DNA of 15,473 nt from Clostridia bacterium (GTDB taxonomy: Bacteria; Bacillota; Clostridia; Christensenellales; UBA1242): assembly GCA_028702545.1 (NCBI GenBank), contig JAQVOQ010000018.1, positions 1-15,473 on the forward strand. The letters are read 5' to 3'. Below are positions 14,230 to 15,473 of this stretch, piece by piece. The translations under genes and the position numbers were made by a program. Every line of letters starts with the position of its first letter. Positions within the stretch are counted from its first letter, which is position 1. Below the pieces are notes generated by a model. The model was given only the letters and a program-made list of their open reading frames with translations, made no database searches and was not told where the DNA came from.

Positions 14230-15099
14230 ATGAGATATGGTTTAAAACCAGATGATTTTGAAAAAGTAAAACGCAAAAATTTAGTAGCCGCAATAATTTA
14301 CTTTTTATCAGGTGCTTTTGTTTTTGTAGGAAGTCTTACAATAGAAACGGTAAAAAACTATAAGCCTGAGATTTTTATTAACTATCTTGAAAGAGTTAAA
14401 GTAACAAATTATCCACTTGTATATCAGTTACAAAACAAAACAATTATGTTTATTGAAAATTTGCCTGTTATGTTAATTTTAGGAGCATTGCTGCTTATTA
14501 GTGCAATTATTCATTTTTCAGTAATAACAAAAAAAATTAATCCAGACTATAATAATCATTTACAAAAAGGTGTTAATAAATTAAAGTGGATTGATGGCAT
14601 ATTTTCTAGTGTAATAATTGCACTACTTCCTATTTTAGTAGGCGTAAACGATTTTGGAATAATAGTTTTGTTATTTACTTTGAGCATTATATTTAATTTA
14701 TCTGCTATGGGTATGGAACAATCAAATGCAAATTCAGACAAGCCAATCTGGGCACCTTTTATTGGAATAGTGTTAACATTTTTAGCGAGCGCCGCTGTTA
14801 TAGTATTTTCGGTTTTAAGAACGATAGAAGCAGCAGAAGCGACAATTATTCCACTACTACCTTCTCCATTTTTAAAATCAATGAACTATATTATAGTGGC
14901 TGTTTACTTTTTCTTTATGTTACTTAAAATAGTTCAAATATTTTTGCAGCATAAAAGGGTGGGCAAATGGAAAAATCCAACCTTTAATGAAAGCGTTTAT
15001 ATAATTTTAAACTTGATAACGAAAATTGCCGTAGTCGGTGTATTATTTTATAGTATAGTAAATAAGCTAATTATTGAAGCTTATATTAAATTGTTGTAA
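14230..15099 (+). CDS. divergent heliorhodopsin-like seven-helix membrane protein
   Basis: A 289-residue protein with seven hydrophobic helices (about 17-38, 74-100, 118-138, 141-163, 173-196, 216-238, 254-278). It aligns by eye over its whole length with heliorhodopsins, light-sensing retinal proteins of inverted topology. Landmarks are YNNHLQKGVNKLKWIDG (107-123) before helix 3, the GME end of helix 4 (161-163), WAPF (174-177), LQHKRVGKW (239-247) after helix 6, and NESVYIILNLITK (253-265) in helix 7. K265 falls on the retinal lysine (K241 of heliorhodopsin 48C12) and D122 on the counterion E107. H95 and W120 match H80 and W105. The tryptophan shortly after the lysine is replaced by G270, and the helix-1 histidine by Y24, so retinal binding is unproven. 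AGGAGG six bases before the ATG fixes the start. It is a single-gene unit between ftsH and an EF-P-like gene; the partner is unknown. Confidence 0.82.
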   Translation: MRYGLKPDDFEKVKRKNLVAAIIYFLSGAFVFVGSLTIETVKNYKPEIFINYLERVKVTNYPLVYQLQNKTIMFIENLPVMLILGALLLISAIIHFSVITKKINPDYNNHLQKGVNKLKWIDGIFSSVIIALLPILVGVNDFGIIVLLFTLSIIFNLSAMGMEQSNANSDKPIWAPFIGIVLTFLASAAVIVFSVLRTIEAAEATIIPLLPSPFLKSMNYIIVAVYFFFMLLKIVQIFLQHKRVGKWKNPTFNESVYIILNLITKIAVVGVLFYSIVNKLIIEAYIKLL

Positions 15100-15147
15100 A
15101 TAATAAAACTTTAAAAATATTACAATTAATTTAAAACAACAAAAAAT

Positions 15148-15175
15148 CAAGTGGTGGCAAACACTTGTTTTTTTT
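15148..15175 (+). terminator. Rho-independent terminator after the heliorhodopsin-like gene
   Basis: CAAGTG (15148-15153) pairs with CACTTG (15162-15167) around GTGGCAAA, followed by eight T residues. An A-rich run precedes the stem. Confidence 0.8.
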
Positions 15176-15192
15176 GTTTAATATGTTATAAT
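15165..15192 (+). promoter_or_regulatory. promoter of the EF-P-like gene
   Basis: TATAAT (15187-15192) preceded by TGT (extended -10), with TTGTTT (15165-15170) 16 bases upstream. The -35 overlaps the terminator's right arm and T run. Confidence 0.55.
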
Positions 15193-15230
15193 AAGGCAGT
15201 TAAAAATTAATTAAGAAGGTAATAATTATT

Positions 15231-15428
15231 ATGATGTGCGGAGAATTAAAAATAGGCTCAAATATTATTTTGGAGGGCAAAATTTATACATTAACTGATT
15301 GGCAACATCACACTCAATCACGTGGCGCAGCTTTTATTAGGACTAAAATAAAAAATATTGAAACAGGTCAAGTTTTAGAAAAAAGATTTTCAACTACCGA
15401 ATATGTAGAAGAAGCAGTTAATAAATAA
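15231..15428 (+). CDS. elongation factor P-like protein, domain I only before a probable frameshift (runs off window)
   Basis: The 65 residues match EF-P domain I (KOW-like): KIGSNIILEGKIYTLTDWQH, then GAAFIRTKIKNIETGQVLEK and VEEA. EF-P enters the ribosomal E site and helps stalled polyproline synthesis. The loop tip that in B. subtilis or E. coli reads PGK, with its modified lysine, reads QSR here, so R32 replaces the lysine. The frame stops at TAA (15426-15428), right after the end of domain I. In the +1 frame the next codons give FEYRGGDGHSYG, resembling the start of EF-P domain II (QYLYxDGD). It is therefore probably a frameshifted gene, or a sequencing indel, continuing beyond the window. 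AAGAAGG lies 11 bases before the ATG, somewhat far. A divergent EF-P paralogue is more likely than the main EF-P, so efp is not assigned. Confidence 0.75.
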   Translation: MMCGELKIGSNIILEGKIYTLTDWQHHTQSRGAAFIRTKIKNIETGQVLEKRFSTTEYVEEAVNK

Positions 15429-15473
15429 TTGTCAGGGCTTTGAATACAGAGGTGGTGATGGGCATTCTTATGG

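Noticed and set aside
1..15473. CRISPR arrays, insertion sequences, rRNA genes and stop-codon recoding
   Set aside because: No regularly spaced repeats, transposase genes, long terminal inverted repeats or rRNA segments were seen, and all genes read through normally with standard stops apart from the two frames discussed.

Overview
The window is AT-rich, with TAA/TAG stops, strong AGGAGG-type ribosome sites, AT-rich sigma-A promoters (often with an extended TGn -10) and compact Rho-independent terminators. Together with a bifurcating [FeFe]-hydrogenase and a YyaC-type spore-protein homologue, this points to an anaerobic, fermentative monoderm of the low-GC Firmicutes (clostridial side, uncultured-gut type). 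The standard genetic code fits every gene seen. This placement is inferred from gene content, not from a database match.

Layout. Positions 1-1148: a possible 3' end of an upstream gene, tRNA-Ser(GCU) with a consensus promoter and its own terminator, then a small one-TM protein of unknown function and, converging on it, a broken C-terminal gene fragment; this looks like accessory DNA behind a tRNA. Positions 1149-5190 (minus strand): the operon hydC-hydB-hydA, encoding a trimeric NADH- and ferredoxin-linked hydrogenase. Positions 5468-6565 (plus): dut and a membrane-anchored C39-like cysteine peptidase homologue. Positions 6595-7500 (minus): a short uridine-kinase-family protein. Positions 7501-7991: a long gene-poor stretch with divergent promoters. 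Positions 7992-10282: two exported surface proteins, one of unknown family and one with leucine-rich repeats and a C-terminal anchor. Positions 10342-11145 (minus): a CvpA-family membrane protein. Positions 11317-14072: a YyaC/DUF1256 protein and ftsH. Positions 14230-15099: a seven-helix membrane protein that I read as a divergent heliorhodopsin. From 15231 to the window end: an elongation factor P-like gene that appears frameshifted.

How they fit together. The hydrogenase would dispose of reductant by evolving H2 from NADH plus reduced ferredoxin. dUTPase and the nucleoside kinase serve nucleotide metabolism. FtsH, CvpA and the exported proteins serve the envelope. Most units have their own promoter and terminator, so only hydCBA, dut plus peptidase and the surface-protein pair look like operons.

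The most interesting item is the heliorhodopsin-like gene. It keeps a lysine at the retinal Schiff-base position and an acidic residue at the counterion position, but differs at several other expected retinal-pocket positions, and it sits in what appears to be an anaerobe. Secondary points are a HydB whose N-terminal [2Fe-2S] site has lost two of four cysteines, an EF-P-like protein with an altered loop tip and a frameshift, and gene debris next to tRNA-Ser.
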